A DNA stretch of 64,000 bases from Streptomyces panaciradicis (GCF_023516615.1 NZ_JAMGBF010000027.1:1-64000); one strand, 5' to 3'. Numbered from the stretch's first letter, positions 1 to 10,212 are shown. Notes: generated from the letters alone by a model not told the origin. Numbers and translations: made by a program.

Positions 1-2
1 TG

Positions 3-317
3 TGGGGCGGCTCGGCGGCCTTCGTCGCGCTGCACGCCCTCGTCCTCGTCGCCGTCACCCGGGCCGTCGCCCTGCCGCTGGCCGCGGACCGGGTGGCACT
101 GCTCTACCTCGCCGCGAGCGGCGCCGCCGCCCTGCTGCCCACCCCCGGCGGTCTCGGCTCCCTCGACGCGGCCCTCGCCCTCGCCCTCACGGCCGCCGGC
201 GCCCCGGCCCCCGCGGCCGCCTCCGTCGTCCTCGGCTACCGCCTCCTGACCGGCTGGCTGCCCCTGCTGCCGGGCCTGCTGATCCTGGGCGTGCTGGTGC
301 GACGTCGCACGCTGTGA
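3..317 (+). CDS. Flippase-like / UPF0104 membrane protein, C-terminal part
   Basis: The frame is open from the first bases and ends in TGA at 315-317, so only the last ~104 residues are in the window. The translation is strongly hydrophobic, with a TPGGLGSLDAAL motif followed by two membrane segments and a short basic tail (RRRTL). The PGGLG(S) turn before the last helices is typical of the lysylphosphatidylglycerol-synthase-like flippase domain (YbhN/UPF0104 family). The role is probably lipid or polyprenyl-linked substrate handling in the membrane, but the active region is outside the window. The family assignment is moderately sure and the substrate is unknown. Confidence 0.6.
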   Translation, partial: WGGSAAFVALHALVLVAVTRAVALPLAADRVALLYLAASGAAALLPTPGGLGSLDAALALALTAAGAPAPAAASVVLGYRLLTGWLPLLPGLLILGVLVRRRTL

Positions 318-393
318 GACCGCGCCGGGCGTCTCCCTGGCCGCAGCCGCCCGGACCCTTTCCCCGCCCATGGTGAAGATCTGCCGCGGGCTT

Positions 394-415
394 TACTGCA
401 ACCAATGTGCAAGTA
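394..415. promoter_or_regulatory. Candidate metal-regulator operator upstream of the NiCoT gene
   Basis: A direct repeat TGCAA-N6-TGCAA lies at 397-412, about 20 bp before the transporter start; read on the other strand it is TTGCA-N6-TTGCA. The flanks tactgca and tgcaagta also form an imperfect inverted repeat. As I recall, Streptomyces nickel regulator (Nur) sites use paired TTGCA half-sites spaced by about 5 bp. The position directly before a Ni/Co transporter makes a metal-responsive operator plausible. The spacing differs by one and there is no experiment, so this is a suggestion. Confidence 0.35.
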
Positions 416-430
416 CGGGAGGATGGCATC

Positions 431-1582
431 ATGTTGCCCGCCGCGACCGTCACGCACCCGGAAGAGAGAACCACCCGTATGACCTGGCACCGCGTCCGCA
501 CCTCCATGACCCGCGAGGAGTGGACCAGGGTCGGCGGCATGGCCGCCTTCGTGATCGCCCTGCACGTCATCGGCTGGTTCACGCTCGTCGGGATCGTCGC
601 GCCCGAGCACTACAGCATCGGTGAGAAGTCCTTCGGCATCGGCATCGGCGTCACCGCCTACACCCTGGGCATGCGGCACGCCTTCGATGCCGACCACATC
701 GCAGCCATCGACAACACCACCCGCAAGCTCATGGGCGAGGGCAAACGGCCCCTGTCGGTGGGCTTCTGGTTCTCCCTCGGCCACTCCAGCGTCGTCTTCG
801 TCCTGGCGCTGCTGCTGTCCTTCGGGATCAAGGCGGTCGCCGGACCGGTCCGCGACGGCGGCTCGGAACTGCACGACGTCACCGGAGTGATCGGCACGAC
901 CGTCTCCGGGACGTTCCTCTACGTCATCGCGGCCATCAACCTCGTCATCCTGGCCGGCATCTGGAAGGTCTTCCGCCAGATGCGCTCCGGCCACTTCGAC
1001 GAGGCCGCCCTCGAAGAACAGCTCGACAAACGGGGCTTCATGAACCGGCTGCTGGGCCGCGTCATGAAGTCGATCACCAAGTCGTGGCAGATGTACCCGC
1101 TCGGACTCCTCTTCGGCCTCGGCTTCGACACCGCCACCGAGATCGCGCTGCTCGTGCTGGCCGGCTCGGGCGCGGCCTCGGGCCTGCCCTGGTACGCCAT
1201 CCTGTGCCTGCCGGTGCTGTTCGCCGCCGGAATGTCGCTGCTCGACACCATCGACGGCTCGTTCATGAACTTCGCCTACGGCTGGGCCTTCTCCAAGCCG
1301 GTCCGCAAGGTCTACTACAACCTCACCATCACCGGCCTGTCGGTCGCCGTCGCCCTGCTCATCGGCACCGTCGAACTCCTCGGTCTGCTCGCCCAGAAGC
1401 TCGGCCTGCACGGCCCCTTCTGGGACCGGGTCGCGGGAGTCGACCTCAACGTCGTGGGGTTCGTGATCGTCGGCCTCTTCTTCGCCACCTGGATCGTCGC
1501 CCTGCTGGTGTGGAAGTTCGGCCGCATCGAGGAGAAGTGGACGGCGGGCCTGGCCCGGCCGGCCGAGCAGGCCGCCGAGTAG
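431..1582 (+). CDS. NiCoT family nickel/cobalt transporter
   Basis: This 383-residue integral membrane protein carries the NiCoT signature RHAFDADH near residues 82-89 (the HX4DH metal-binding motif in TM II). A second family motif, LGFDTATEIALL, lies mid-protein, and about eight hydrophobic segments are visible. The family imports (or in some members exports) Ni2+ and Co2+ for urease, hydrogenase, Ni-superoxide dismutase or cobalamin. ATG 431 is chosen because GGAGG at 419-423 is spaced 7 nt before it. ATG 479, which has a weaker purine stretch, is an alternative that removes 16 residues. A candidate metal-responsive repeat sits just upstream. Confidence 0.9.
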   Translation: MLPAATVTHPEERTTRMTWHRVRTSMTREEWTRVGGMAAFVIALHVIGWFTLVGIVAPEHYSIGEKSFGIGIGVTAYTLGMRHAFDADHIAAIDNTTRKLMGEGKRPLSVGFWFSLGHSSVVFVLALLLSFGIKAVAGPVRDGGSELHDVTGVIGTTVSGTFLYVIAAINLVILAGIWKVFRQMRSGHFDEAALEEQLDKRGFMNRLLGRVMKSITKSWQMYPLGLLFGLGFDTATEIALLVLAGSGAASGLPWYAILCLPVLFAAGMSLLDTIDGSFMNFAYGWAFSKPVRKVYYNLTITGLSVAVALLIGTVELLGLLAQKLGLHGPFWDRVAGVDLNVVGFVIVGLFFATWIVALLVWKFGRIEEKWTAGLARPAEQAAE

Positions 1583-1594
1583 ACCCGCCGCACC

Positions 1595-2554
1595 TCAGCC
1601 CCGCAGCCGCAGTTCCTTGCGCCACTTGACGAACTGCTGCTCCGCGTCCCCGGTGTACGACCAGGGCGTGCGCGTCGCGCGCCGGCCCAGCATCCGCATC
1701 AACGGCCCCGCGACCTCCTTGTCGCCGGCCAGACAGGCCGCGTGCGCAAGGTAGTTGAAGTCGCGCAGCTCGCCCGGGGCGATCTCGCTCTCGACCCGCC
1801 CCATGATCCAGCGCTGCCAGGTGCGCCGCACGTCACCGACCGCACCGTCGTTGGTCCAGTGCTGCCCGAGACCCACCGCGCTGCGGCCGCTGTGACCGGC
1901 GTCCAGGGCGAAGCGGTACTCCTCCACGCGCGCGTACTGCACCAGCACCGGCAGCGCGCAGCCCGGCGGCGCCACTCCGGCGGCGTCGCGGGCGAAGTCG
2001 TACATCAGACCGTGGCTGCCGTGCCAGCGGGCCGAGTAGTAGTGCAGGACCTGCAGATGACCCTCCACGCTGTACGGGTCACGCTGGTGCAACTCGTCCC
2101 ACCAGCGCGCCAGTTCCTGCCGGCGCACCCCTTGCGGGTACAGCCGCGCCACGGAGATCAGCGAGATCCACGGCGTCGGATCGTCCAGATAGGCCTCCGC
2201 CGCCTGCAGGCACGCCGTCACCGCGGTGTCGATGCGGTGCTGGTCGATCGGCGCGCCCCGGCCCGCGGCGATGGCCACGTTGAACGCCCGGGCCGTCTCC
2301 GTCGCCGCCCGCAGCACCAGCGCGTCCGCGCTGTACGGTTCGGCGGCCACCCAGGTCTCCGCGGTCGAACTGCTCGCGCAGGCCTGGGCGAGCGTGCGGA
2401 CCCGGTGGCCGCGGGCGAGCCACTCGGGGCCGGTGGTCCGCAGCAGGTCCCTGAGGCCCTGCCAGCGGCCGATGACGATGTCGTGCGAGGCGTTGCTGAG
2501 GGCGGCGTCGCCGCAGTCGGGGTCGAAGTCGGGGGCGAAACGGTCGCGCGCCAT
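1595..2554 (-). CDS. Conserved hypothetical protein, helical, ~319 aa
   Basis: I do not recognise the family. The protein begins MARDRFAPD and is rich in Trp, Ala and Arg helices with repeated R/W-containing segments, such as ARWWDELHQRDP and RWHGSHGLMYDFA. This pattern is compatible with an alpha-solenoid or TPR-like soluble protein. No signal peptide or membrane helix is visible. The ATG at 2554 has a GAGGGAG sequence about 9 nt upstream. It lies 14 nt after the amino-acid permease stop on the same strand, so the two probably form an operon. It may act on, or be co-regulated with, the transported substrate, but that is inference only. Confidence 0.65.
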   Translation of the reverse strand: MARDRFAPDFDPDCGDAALSNASHDIVIGRWQGLRDLLRTTGPEWLARGHRVRTLAQACASSSTAETWVAAEPYSADALVLRAATETARAFNVAIAAGRGAPIDQHRIDTAVTACLQAAEAYLDDPTPWISLISVARLYPQGVRRQELARWWDELHQRDPYSVEGHLQVLHYYSARWHGSHGLMYDFARDAAGVAPPGCALPVLVQYARVEEYRFALDAGHSGRSAVGLGQHWTNDGAVGDVRRTWQRWIMGRVESEIAPGELRDFNYLAHAACLAGDKEVAGPLMRMLGRRATRTPWSYTGDAEQQFVKWRKELRLRG

Positions 2555-2568
2555 CGGGGGAGTCTCCC

Positions 2569-4041
2569 TCAGAAGTCGGTCGGGAGACCCTCGTAGGCAT
2601 GGTTGCTCGCCACCGCCAGGTCCTCGGGCACGTACTCCGCCTCCACCGTGCGGCTGGCGTCCAGCCGGGCCGGCCGGTAGTAGTCGCTGCCCTGTCTCCA
2701 GTACCAGAGCATCGGCACGAGACCGACGGCCAGGCCGCCGATGCCGATGGCGATCGCCGCGGGGTCGAGCTCGCCCAGCGACTCGACGAAGATCCAGAAC
2801 ATGAACAGGGCGCCGAACAGCGGCCACAGACCGCCGAGCACGAAGTTGCCCACCGACTTCAGCAGCATCTTGCGGTACGCGACCACCACGGCCAGGCCCG
2901 CGAGGCCGTAGTACACGGCGATCTGCAGACCGATCGCCGAGATCGCGTCGCCGAGGATCTCCCCCACGGAACCGAGGGCGTTGGACGCGATGAACATCGC
3001 CAGCGCCACCCCGCCGACCACGGCGATCGCCACCCACGGGGTGTTCCAGGTGCGGTGCACCTTGCCCAGCGCGGAGGGCATCGTGCGGTCGCGGCCCATG
3101 GCGAACAGCGAGCGCGTGACCTGGATGAGGGTGGTCTCCAGCGTGGCGATGGTCGACAGCATCACCGCCACGATCAGCAGCTTGCCGCCCCAGCCCGGCC
3201 AGACCTCCTCGCCGAGCACGCCCAGCACGTTCGCGTCGTTGTCCTCGATCTGCTTCGACGACAGGATCACGTTCACCGCGACGGTGAACACCTCGAACAG
3301 CAGGAAGACGATGCCGACCCCGATCAGGCCCGCGAGTCCCGTCGTACGACGGCTGTTGCGGGTCTCCTCGCTCAGGTTGCTGGTGACGTCCCAGCCCCAG
3401 TAGTAGAAGGCCGCGACGAGCGCGCCCGAGGCGAAGCCGGCCACCCCGTCGAAGTGGGAGAAGCCCAGCCAGGACCAGTCGAAGGCGCGGGCGTTGCCGG
3501 TGTGGAAGAAGGCGAGGACCGCGAACAGCGCCAGAACGGCCAGCTCCACGCCGGACATGACGAGCTGCGCGCGCACGGTGAGCCGGGCCCCGCCCAGCAC
3601 CACCAGCAGCATGATCACGAACCAGGCCGCGCCGACGACCGTGGACAGCGCCGTGTTGTCGGCGAGCCCGGAGTCGAACAGGGCCAGGGTCATCGAACCG
3701 GCCGGCAGCGATCCCGCGACCATGAAGATGGTCGCCGAGATCACCAGCGCCCAGCCGCTGATGAAGCCCAGGAACGGATGAAGCGTGCGGCCCACCCAGG
3801 AGTAGCTGGCGCCCGCGTTGACGTCGATACGGCTGAGGTAGCTGAAGGCGAGGGCGATGCCCAGCATGGGTATCGCGCAGTACAACAGCGCGGCCGGGCT
3901 GGCGAGCCCGACCGCGCCGACGAGGACCGCCGTGGTGGCGGCGATGGAGTACGCCGGGGCGCTGCCCGCGACGGCCATCACCACGGTGTCGAACGTACCG
4001 AGGGCATTGGCCTGCAGCCCTCTGCCCCTGTTGATGCTCAT
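2569..4041 (-). CDS. APC superfamily amino acid permease
   Basis: This 490-residue protein has about 12 hydrophobic segments and the APC-type first helix (NALGTFDTVVMAVAGSAPAYSIAATTA). The conserved glycine-rich segments and a TM6-like region ending in SEETRNSRR are also typical. The cytoplasmic C-terminal tail is hydrophilic. The family imports or exchanges amino acids or amines using ion gradients; substrate cannot be read from sequence. It is probably the first gene of a two-gene operon with the unknown protein at 1595-2554. A sigma70-like promoter (TTGAAA, 16 bp, TATCAT on the minus strand) lies at 4227-4254. Confidence 0.85.
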   Translation of the reverse strand: MSINRGRGLQANALGTFDTVVMAVAGSAPAYSIAATTAVLVGAVGLASPAALLYCAIPMLGIALAFSYLSRIDVNAGASYSWVGRTLHPFLGFISGWALVISATIFMVAGSLPAGSMTLALFDSGLADNTALSTVVGAAWFVIMLLVVLGGARLTVRAQLVMSGVELAVLALFAVLAFFHTGNARAFDWSWLGFSHFDGVAGFASGALVAAFYYWGWDVTSNLSEETRNSRRTTGLAGLIGVGIVFLLFEVFTVAVNVILSSKQIEDNDANVLGVLGEEVWPGWGGKLLIVAVMLSTIATLETTLIQVTRSLFAMGRDRTMPSALGKVHRTWNTPWVAIAVVGGVALAMFIASNALGSVGEILGDAISAIGLQIAVYYGLAGLAVVVAYRKMLLKSVGNFVLGGLWPLFGALFMFWIFVESLGELDPAAIAIGIGGLAVGLVPMLWYWRQGSDYYRPARLDASRTVEAEYVPEDLAVASNHAYEGLPTDF

Positions 4042-4375
4042 GGTTGCGCTGCTTTCCGTATTGCGCGACGCGAGGCCGGCCCGGCCCCGACGCCGTAAGG
4101 GAGGTGGGGGGTGGTGAACCAGCTTCTGCCCGACGGGGGTTGACCTCGGGGCAGAGGCAGGCGAAAGGCGTGGTGGATCGCGCCCGGCCAGTGCGTCGCC
4201 GGGTAGTCACAGCGTGTGTGCGAGTGATGATAGCCCCACACTTTGAGCTTTCAAGATTGACCAATGGGTAATCTCATGAGCCGCACGGGGCCGGGGAGGT
4301 TGGACGGCGCACAACGGGAAACGCGGATCAGGACACCGTACGAAGCGATCCGCCGCAGTGCGCCAGGAGGTACTC
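4042..4375. promoter_or_regulatory. Divergent promoter region, APC permease / DUF5709 gene
   Basis: This is a 334-bp gene-free stretch between divergent genes. On the minus strand there is a good -35/-10 pair for the permease: TTGAAA (4249-4254) and TATCAT (4227-4232), 16 bp apart. Just upstream of it lies an imperfect inverted repeat, AGATTGACC-AAT-GGGTAATCT (4254-4274, 7 of 9 positions pairing), a possible operator. Toward the plus-strand gene the only clear signal is AGGAGG at 4365-4370. Confidence 0.45.
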
Positions 4376-4852
4376 ATGGGCACCGACCCGATGGCCGACG
4401 ACGCCTACCAGCCCACCGGAACCAACGAGGAGCAGGAGGACGCGGCGCCGCTCGACCTGCAGGACGCCCTCGACGAACGCGACTACGACACCACCCTCGA
4501 CGAGGGCTACTCCCCGCCGGAGAAGCCGCTGGGCGTGAACAAGCACGGCACGACCGCGGCCGAGCAGCACGACGGCGAGAGCCTCGACCAGCGGCTCGCC
4601 GAGGAGGTCCCCGACGTGACGGCGCCGCCCGGCGACGAGATCGGCGACCTCCCCGGCGGCGAGGGCGAACCGCTCGACCCCGAGGCCGGCACGGACCGCG
4701 CGGGCCGGCTGGTCGCCCCCGACGAGGGCGCCCACCCCGACACCACCAAGGAGACCATCGCCTCCGACGTGGGCATCGACGGCGGCGCCGCCGGCGCCGA
4801 GGAGGCCGCCGTCCACGTCGTCGAGGACGACACGGAGCTGCCGGGCGGCTGA
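4376..4852 (+). CDS. DUF5709 domain-containing protein
   Basis: This 158-residue protein is extremely acidic and lacks membrane segments. It contains the block YSPPEKPLGVNKHGTTAAEQ followed by ESLDQRLAEEVPDV, which I recognise from the actinobacterial DUF5709 family. The function is unknown; related small acidic proteins are often stress-associated, which is inference. ATG 4376 is preceded by a near-perfect AGGAGG five bases upstream. That fits much better than the upstream in-frame ATG at 4358. It stands alone, with sthA converging downstream. Confidence 0.8.
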   Translation: MGTDPMADDAYQPTGTNEEQEDAAPLDLQDALDERDYDTTLDEGYSPPEKPLGVNKHGTTAAEQHDGESLDQRLAEEVPDVTAPPGDEIGDLPGGEGEPLDPEAGTDRAGRLVAPDEGAHPDTTKETIASDVGIDGGAAGAEEAAVHVVEDDTELPGG

Positions 4853-4881
4853 CCCGGAGCCGGCGGCGGCCGGTCCGGCGC

Positions 4882-6285
4882 TCAGTCGCCGATGTGGTCG
4901 ATCTGCCGCAGCCGGTTGGTGGCGTCCAGGGCGGCGACCTTGTACGACTCCGCCAGCGTCGGGTAGTTGAACACCGCGTCGATCAGATAGTCCACGGTGC
5001 CGCCGCAGCCCATCACGGTCTGCCCGATGTGGATCAGCTCGGTGGCGCCGGTGCCGAAGCAGTGCACGCCGAGCAGTCTGCGGTCCTCGGGGGAGACGAG
5101 CAGCTTCAGCATGCCGTGCGAGTCTCCGATGATCTGGCCGCGGGCCAGTTCGCGGTAGCGGGAGATGCCCACCTCGAACGGCACGCTGTCCTCGGTGAGC
5201 TGGTCCTCGGTCCGGCCCACGAAGCTGATCTCGGGAATCGTGTAGATGCCGATGGGCTGCAGGCCGGCCATCTGCCCGACCGGCTCCCCGCAGGCGTGGT
5301 AGGCGGCCGAACGGCCCTGCTCCATCGACGTGGCCGCGAGCGCGGGGAAGCCGATGACGTCACCGACGGCGTAGATGTGCGGCACCTCGGTGCGGTAGTG
5401 CTCGTCGACCGTGATCCGGCCGCGCCGGTCGGCCGTCAACCCGGCCTTGTCGAGGTCGAGTTCGTCGGTCAGGCCCTGCCGGCCGGCCGAGTACATCACG
5501 GCGTCGGCGGGGATCTTCTTGCCGCTCTCCAGGACGGTGAGCGTGCCGCGCGCATGACGCTCCACCGCGGCGACCGTCTCGCCGAACCGGAAGGTCACGG
5601 CGAGGTCCCGCAGGTGGTACTTGAGCGCCTCGATGATCTCGACGTCGCACATGTCGAGCATCCCGGGCCGCTTCTCCACCACCGTCACCTTGCTGCCCAG
5701 CGCGGCGAACATGGAGGCGTACTCCATGCCGATCACCCCGGCGCCCACGATGACCATGGAGCGCGGGACGCGTTCGAGCTCCAGGACGTTGTCGGAGTCC
5801 ATGATCGTACGGCCGTCGAACTCGACGCTGTCCGGCCGCGCCGGCCGGGTGCCGGTGGCGATGATGATGTTCTCGGCGCTGAGCAGGCGTTCGTTGCCGG
5901 TCACCTCCCGCAGCGCGACGGTGTGCGGGTCGACGAAGCGTCCCGTGCCCGCGAAGAGGTCGACCTGGTTGCGGGAGAGCTGGCTGCGGATGACGTCGAC
6001 CTCGCGGCCCACGACGTGCTGGGTGCGGGCGGTCAGGTCGGCGACGGTGATGTCCTCCTTGACCCGGTAGCTCTGCCCGTACAGATCCCGCTGGGTCAGG
6101 CCGGTCAGGTACAGCACGGCCTCGCGCAGGGTCTTCGAGGGGATGGTGCCGGTGTGGATGGAGACCCCGCCGACCATGTCGGGGCGGTCGACGACGGCGA
6201 CCCGGCGGCCGAGCTTGGCCGCGGCGATGGCGGCCTTCTGGCCGCCCGGGCCGGATCCGATGACGAGTATGTCGAAGTCGGGCAC
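4882..6285 (-). CDS. sthA: Si-specific NAD(P)+ transhydrogenase (soluble)
   Basis: This 467-residue flavoprotein of the pyridine nucleotide-disulfide oxidoreductase family interconverts NADPH and NADH in the cytoplasm. The FAD Rossmann motif GSGPGG is near residues 10-15 and a second nucleotide-binding motif [10 protein letters not shown] is mid-protein. The FAD-binding YAVGDVIG precedes a C-terminal dimerisation domain ([17 protein letters not shown]). Where disulfide reductases have a CxxxxC pair, this protein reads [13 protein letters not shown] with no cysteine, as expected for transhydrogenases that do not use a redox disulfide. Length matches the family. It converges with the DUF5709 gene. 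Confidence 0.92.
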   Translation of the reverse strand: MPDFDILVIGSGPGGQKAAIAAAKLGRRVAVVDRPDMVGGVSIHTGTIPSKTLREAVLYLTGLTQRDLYGQSYRVKEDITVADLTARTQHVVGREVDVIRSQLSRNQVDLFAGTGRFVDPHTVALREVTGNERLLSAENIIIATGTRPARPDSVEFDGRTIMDSDNVLELERVPRSMVIVGAGVIGMEYASMFAALGSKVTVVEKRPGMLDMCDVEIIEALKYHLRDLAVTFRFGETVAAVERHARGTLTVLESGKKIPADAVMYSAGRQGLTDELDLDKAGLTADRRGRITVDEHYRTEVPHIYAVGDVIGFPALAATSMEQGRSAAYHACGEPVGQMAGLQPIGIYTIPEISFVGRTEDQLTEDSVPFEVGISRYRELARGQIIGDSHGMLKLLVSPEDRRLLGVHCFGTGATELIHIGQTVMGCGGTVDYLIDAVFNYPTLAESYKVAALDATNRLRQIDHIGD

Positions 6286-6438
6286 CCTCGGGAGTCTGTC
6301 AGTCCGAAGGCCCTCTTAGAAAGGGCGAACGGTCAACGGATGTCCTTTGATCGATCCGAACCCCGCCCGACCGTCCGGCAGTTGCCCGCCGGCATCCGAG
6401 GAGGTGCCGATCCGCCCGGCGAGCGCGAGAATGCGCCC

Positions 6439-7566
6439 ATGGGCCATCGACTCGCCGACACAAGCAGCCCCGCCCGGCTGGCCGCCCCCGACGAGGGCAT
6501 CGGCCGGGACGAACTGGCGCTGGCCACCCGCAACCACGGTCTGCCGCTGGAGGCGCTCCGCTACGACGTCACCCCGCCCGGTCTGCACTACGTGCTGACC
6601 CACTACGACATCCCCTATGTCCCCGACGACACGGCCTGGGAGCTGACCGTCGCGGGCCGCGTCCGCCGTCCGCTCAGGCTGAACCTGGCCGACCTGAAGG
6701 CGTTTCCCCAGGTCACCACCCGGGTGACGCTGGAGTGCGCGGGCAACGGCCGCGCGCTGCTGACGCCCCGCCCGGTCAGCCAGCCCTGGCTGGTCGAGGC
6801 GGTCGGCACCGCCGAGTGGACCGGCGTACCGCTGCGGCTGCTGCTCGCCGAGGCGGGAGCGGACGCGGACGCCGTCGACGTGGTCTTCACCGGCGCCGAC
6901 CACGGCGTGGAGCGCGGGGTCGAGCAGGACTACCAGCGGTCCCTGCCGCTCGACGTGGCCACGGGCACCGAACCCGAGGTGCTGGTCGCCCACGCGATGA
7001 ACGGCGCCCCGCTGCCGCCGCAGCACGGCCGCCCGCTGCGGCTGATCGTGCCCGGCTGGTACGGCATGGCGCACGTGAAGTGGCTGCGCGAAGTCACCGT
7101 CACCGACGCGCCGTTCACCGGCTTCCAGCAGGCGGTCGCCTACCGGTTGCGCCAGGAGTCCGGCGAGGACGGCGAGCCGGTCACCCGGATCGTGCCGCGC
7201 GCGCTGCTCGTCCCGCCCGGCTTCCCCGACTTCATGTCCCGGGCCAGGGTGGTGCGGCCCGGCCCGGTGCCGCTGGAAGGGCGCGCCTGGTCGGGACGGG
7301 CCCCGGTGACCCGCGTCGAGGTCAGCACGGACGCGGGACGCAGCTGGCAGGAGGCCGAGCTGGACCCGGAGGACGGCGGGCCGTGGGCGTGGCGCCGCTG
7401 GCACCTCGTGTGGACGGCCACCGAGGGCGAGCACGAACTCAGCGCCCGGGCCACCGACGCCGAGGGCCACACCCAGCCGCTCCAGCAGCCCTGGAACCGG
7501 GGCGGGTTCGCCAACAACCTGGTCCAGCGGGTCCCGGTGCTGTGCCTGGCGAAGGACACGCCTTAG
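6439..7566 (+). CDS. Sulfite oxidase-family molybdopterin-dependent oxidoreductase
   Basis: This 375-residue protein has the oxidoreductase molybdopterin-binding domain (about 40-240). The molybdenum-ligating cysteine lies in ECAGNGR (Cys100), and GWYGMAHVKWL is a conserved cofactor-contact motif. The C-terminal ~110 residues (ARVVRPGPVPLEGRAWSG to the end) form the Ig-like Mo-co dimerisation domain. There is no heme domain and no clear Tat signal, so it is probably cytoplasmic. Sulfite is the usual substrate for the family, but other substrates are possible. ATG 6439 is the first sensible start; its RBS is weak. The stop overlaps that of the opposing small gene by 3 nt. Confidence 0.88.
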   Translation: MGHRLADTSSPARLAAPDEGIGRDELALATRNHGLPLEALRYDVTPPGLHYVLTHYDIPYVPDDTAWELTVAGRVRRPLRLNLADLKAFPQVTTRVTLECAGNGRALLTPRPVSQPWLVEAVGTAEWTGVPLRLLLAEAGADADAVDVVFTGADHGVERGVEQDYQRSLPLDVATGTEPEVLVAHAMNGAPLPPQHGRPLRLIVPGWYGMAHVKWLREVTVTDAPFTGFQQAVAYRLRQESGEDGEPVTRIVPRALLVPPGFPDFMSRARVVRPGPVPLEGRAWSGRAPVTRVEVSTDAGRSWQEAELDPEDGGPWAWRRWHLVWTATEGEHELSARATDAEGHTQPLQQPWNRGGFANNLVQRVPVLCLAKDTP

Positions 7567-7769
7567 GGCAGCAGCTTCTCCATGGCGGCCTCGCCCTCGC
7601 TCTCCAGCTTGTGCCTGGCCCATTCCAGGCTGCGGGGCGTGATGTCCTTTCCTGCCGCGAGGACGAGGTCCTCGGGCGAGACCTCGGTGCCGGTGCGGGT
7701 GTGGAGCAGGGCGTCCGGGGTGACGCGGTCCTCGGACGACGCGGACGCGTCGGGCTGTGACATCGGCAT
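7563..7769 (-). CDS. Small conserved hypothetical protein, 68 aa
   Basis: The protein begins MPMSQPDASASSEDRVTPDALL and is soluble and acidic with a helical C-terminal half (ITPRSLEWARHKLESEGEAAMEKLLP). I do not recognise a named domain. The ATG at 7769 is preceded by GAGGAGC with 7-nt spacing, which supports a real start; the longer frame extending to 8321 is a shadow of the MMPL gene. It converges with the sulfite-oxidase-like gene (stop codons overlap). Its function cannot be inferred. Confidence 0.65.
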   Translation of the reverse strand: MPMSQPDASASSEDRVTPDALLHTRTGTEVSPEDLVLAAGKDITPRSLEWARHKLESEGEAAMEKLLP

Positions 7770-7947
7770 GATCTCTGCTCCTCGTGTCCGGGGCTGTTGC
7801 GCGGTCCCGGTGCTGTACCCGGTTCCGATATCACCATTCAACGCCCGGGCCTCTTGTGCATCCGGAAGGTGACCCGAGATGCCGGAGTGACGGGGCGGGC
7901 GTCTAATGATGAGGACGATTGTCTGGCCCACGGGAGAGACCAAGGCC

Positions 7948-10212
7948 ATGCCACCGAGGCACACCACGAGGGGGGAAACGGGGACCGCCCGCGGAGGCGT
8001 CCTGCGGCGGCTGGGGGAGTGGTGCGCCCGGCATTTCCTGATCGTGATCGTGGCCTGGCTGGTCGCCCTGGTCGTCCTGCAGGTCCTCAACCGGACCGTG
8101 GGCGGCGGCTTCTCCGACAACTTCTCCCTCCCGGGAGTCCAGTCCCAGCAGGGTCTGAACGTCCTGAAGAAGCACGATCCCGCGGCGGGCGGGTACAGCA
8201 GCCAGATCGTCCTGCACGACGGCGACAAGTCCTTGAACGCCCTCAACTCGCAGATGTCGAGCACCGTCGGCGACCTGCAGAAGCTGCCGCACGTGCTGTC
8301 CGCGCAGAACCCGCTGTCCACCCCCGCGTCCGAGGTCGGCCCGCTGTCCTCGGACGGCAGGACCGCCTACATCACCGTTCGCTTCGACACCCAGCCCTCC
8401 ACCCTCGGCGACAGCTACCTGAACGGCGTCGACAAGGCGGTGCAGCCGCTGCGCTCCGCCGGGGCGCAGGTCGAGTACGGCGGCCCGCTCGGCGAACTGG
8501 CCCGGCCCGCACCCGACGACCGGGTGAGCGAGCTGATCGGCTTCGGCGTCGCGATCGTCGTGCTCCTCATCGGCTTCGGCAGCGTGGTCGCCGCCGGCCT
8601 GCCGCTGCTGACCGCGCTGGTGGGCGCGGTCGGCGGCCTCGCCTGCCTGGGCCTGCTCGCCGCGGCGTTCGAGTTCGCCACCGTCTCGCCGACCCTGGCC
8701 ACGATGATCGGTCTCGGCGTGGGCATCGACTACGCCCTGTTCCTGGTCACCCGGCACCGCCAGAACCTCATGAACGGCGCCGACCCGGTGCGCGCCGCCG
8801 GGCACGCCACCGCCACCAGCGGGCGGGCCGTCCTCGTCTCCGGCTGCACCGTGATCATCGCGCTGGGCGGCCTGTACGCGTCCGACGTGAGCTTCATCGG
8901 CAAACTCGGCCTGGCCGCCGCCGTCACGGTCGTCTCGGCCGTCGCCGCGGCGCTGACCCTGGTCCCCGCCCTGCTCGGGCTGCTCGGCACACGCATCGAC
9001 CGCTACCACGTGCGCCGGCCCGTCGCCGAGACCGACGCCGAGCCCGGCGCCACACCGCACGGCACCTGGCACCGCTACGCGCAGCGCGTGGAGCGCCGGC
9101 CCTGGCAGTTCCTGGCGGTGGGCGTGGCGACCGTCGTCGTCCTCGCCATCCCGGTGCTGTCCCTCCAGCTCGGGCACATCGGCGACGGCGCCGACCCCAC
9201 GTCCTTCACCGACCGGCGCGCCTACGACCTGATGACCGACGCCTTCGGTCCCGGCTCCAACGGCCCGCTCACCGTCGTCATCGACCAGAGCACCGTCCCC
9301 TCCTCCCAGCGCTCCGGCCTGTCCTCCCAGGCACAGAAGACCCTCGACGGCGTCTCCGGAGCCTCCACGGTCACCCAGCTGACGCCCACCAAGGACGGAG
9401 ACGTCCTGGTCGGCACGGTGTACTCCAAGGAGTCCCCGCAAAGCGCCACCACCACGGACCTGACCAACCGGCTGGTCCACCACACCCTCCCCGACGCCGT
9501 CTCCGGCACCTCCGCCAAGGGCTACGTCACCGGCACCACGGCGGCCCAGGTCGACTTCCGCGACATCGTCGCCAGCCGGCTGCCGCTGATCATCGCCGTC
9601 GTCGTCGGGCTGGCCTTCCTGATCATCCTGGCCGTCTTCCGCGGCCTGCTCGTCGCGGTGAAGGCGGCCGTCCTGAACGTCCTGTCGATCGGGGCCTCGT
9701 ACGGCGTCGTGGTGGCCGTCTTCCAGTGGGGCTGGGGCGGGCCCGCGCTGGGCGTCAACGGCAAGGTGCCCATCGAGAGCTATGTGCCGATGATGATGTT
9801 CGCCATCATCTTCGGGCTGAGCATGGACTACGAGATCTTCCTGCTCTCCCGCGTCCACGAGGCCTGGCTGCGCACCGGGGACGCCAAGGCGTCGGTCGCC
9901 CACGCCCTCGAGATCACCGCCCGGGTGATCACCTGCGCGGCCCTGATCATGGTGAGCGTCTTCGCGGCCTTCATCGTCAGCGACAACATCGTCGTCAAGA
10001 TGCTCGGACTGGGCCTCGCGGTGAGCGTGCTGATCGACGCGACCGTGGTGCGGCTGCTGATGGTGCCGGCCGTGATGACGCTGCTGGGGCCGCGTGCCTG
10101 GTGGACACCGCGCTGGCTCGACCGGATCCTGCCGCACATCGACGCCGAGGGCGACCAGGAGCAGGCCGCCGCCCGGGGCGACGTCAGCGGCCGACCGGTG
10201 ACGCGGGCGTGA
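7948..10212 (+). CDS. MMPL family RND-type transporter
   Basis: A ~754-residue membrane protein has the MMPL layout. One TM lies at the N-terminus, followed by a large exported loop. A five-helix bundle with [17 protein letters not shown] comes next, then a second exported loop, and finally a second bundle containing [16 protein letters not shown]. The paired GxxxDY motifs in each half are the proton-relay residues of the family. Such proteins export lipids, small molecules or drugs using the proton gradient; the substrate is unknown here. ATG 7948 has GGGAGA 10 nt upstream; ATG 7906 would add 14 residues and has a weaker site. The 3' end overlaps the convergent phosphatase gene by 29 bp. Confidence 0.9.
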   Translation: MPPRHTTRGETGTARGGVLRRLGEWCARHFLIVIVAWLVALVVLQVLNRTVGGGFSDNFSLPGVQSQQGLNVLKKHDPAAGGYSSQIVLHDGDKSLNALNSQMSSTVGDLQKLPHVLSAQNPLSTPASEVGPLSSDGRTAYITVRFDTQPSTLGDSYLNGVDKAVQPLRSAGAQVEYGGPLGELARPAPDDRVSELIGFGVAIVVLLIGFGSVVAAGLPLLTALVGAVGGLACLGLLAAAFEFATVSPTLATMIGLGVGIDYALFLVTRHRQNLMNGADPVRAAGHATATSGRAVLVSGCTVIIALGGLYASDVSFIGKLGLAAAVTVVSAVAAALTLVPALLGLLGTRIDRYHVRRPVAETDAEPGATPHGTWHRYAQRVERRPWQFLAVGVATVVVLAIPVLSLQLGHIGDGADPTSFTDRRAYDLMTDAFGPGSNGPLTVVIDQSTVPSSQRSGLSSQAQKTLDGVSGASTVTQLTPTKDGDVLVGTVYSKESPQSATTTDLTNRLVHHTLPDAVSGTSAKGYVTGTTAAQVDFRDIVASRLPLIIAVVVGLAFLIILAVFRGLLVAVKAAVLNVLSIGASYGVVVAVFQWGWGGPALGVNGKVPIESYVPMMMFAIIFGLSMDYEIFLLSRVHEAWLRTGDAKASVAHALEITARVITCAALIMVSVFAAFIVSDNIVVKMLGLGLAVSVLIDATVVRLLMVPAVMTLLGPRAWWTPRWLDRILPHIDAEGDQEQAAARGDVSGRPVTRA

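Noticed and set aside
4882..6285. Missing redox cysteines in SthA as a possible loss of function
   Set aside because: Transhydrogenases of this family do not use the CxxxxC disulfide, so the absence is normal.
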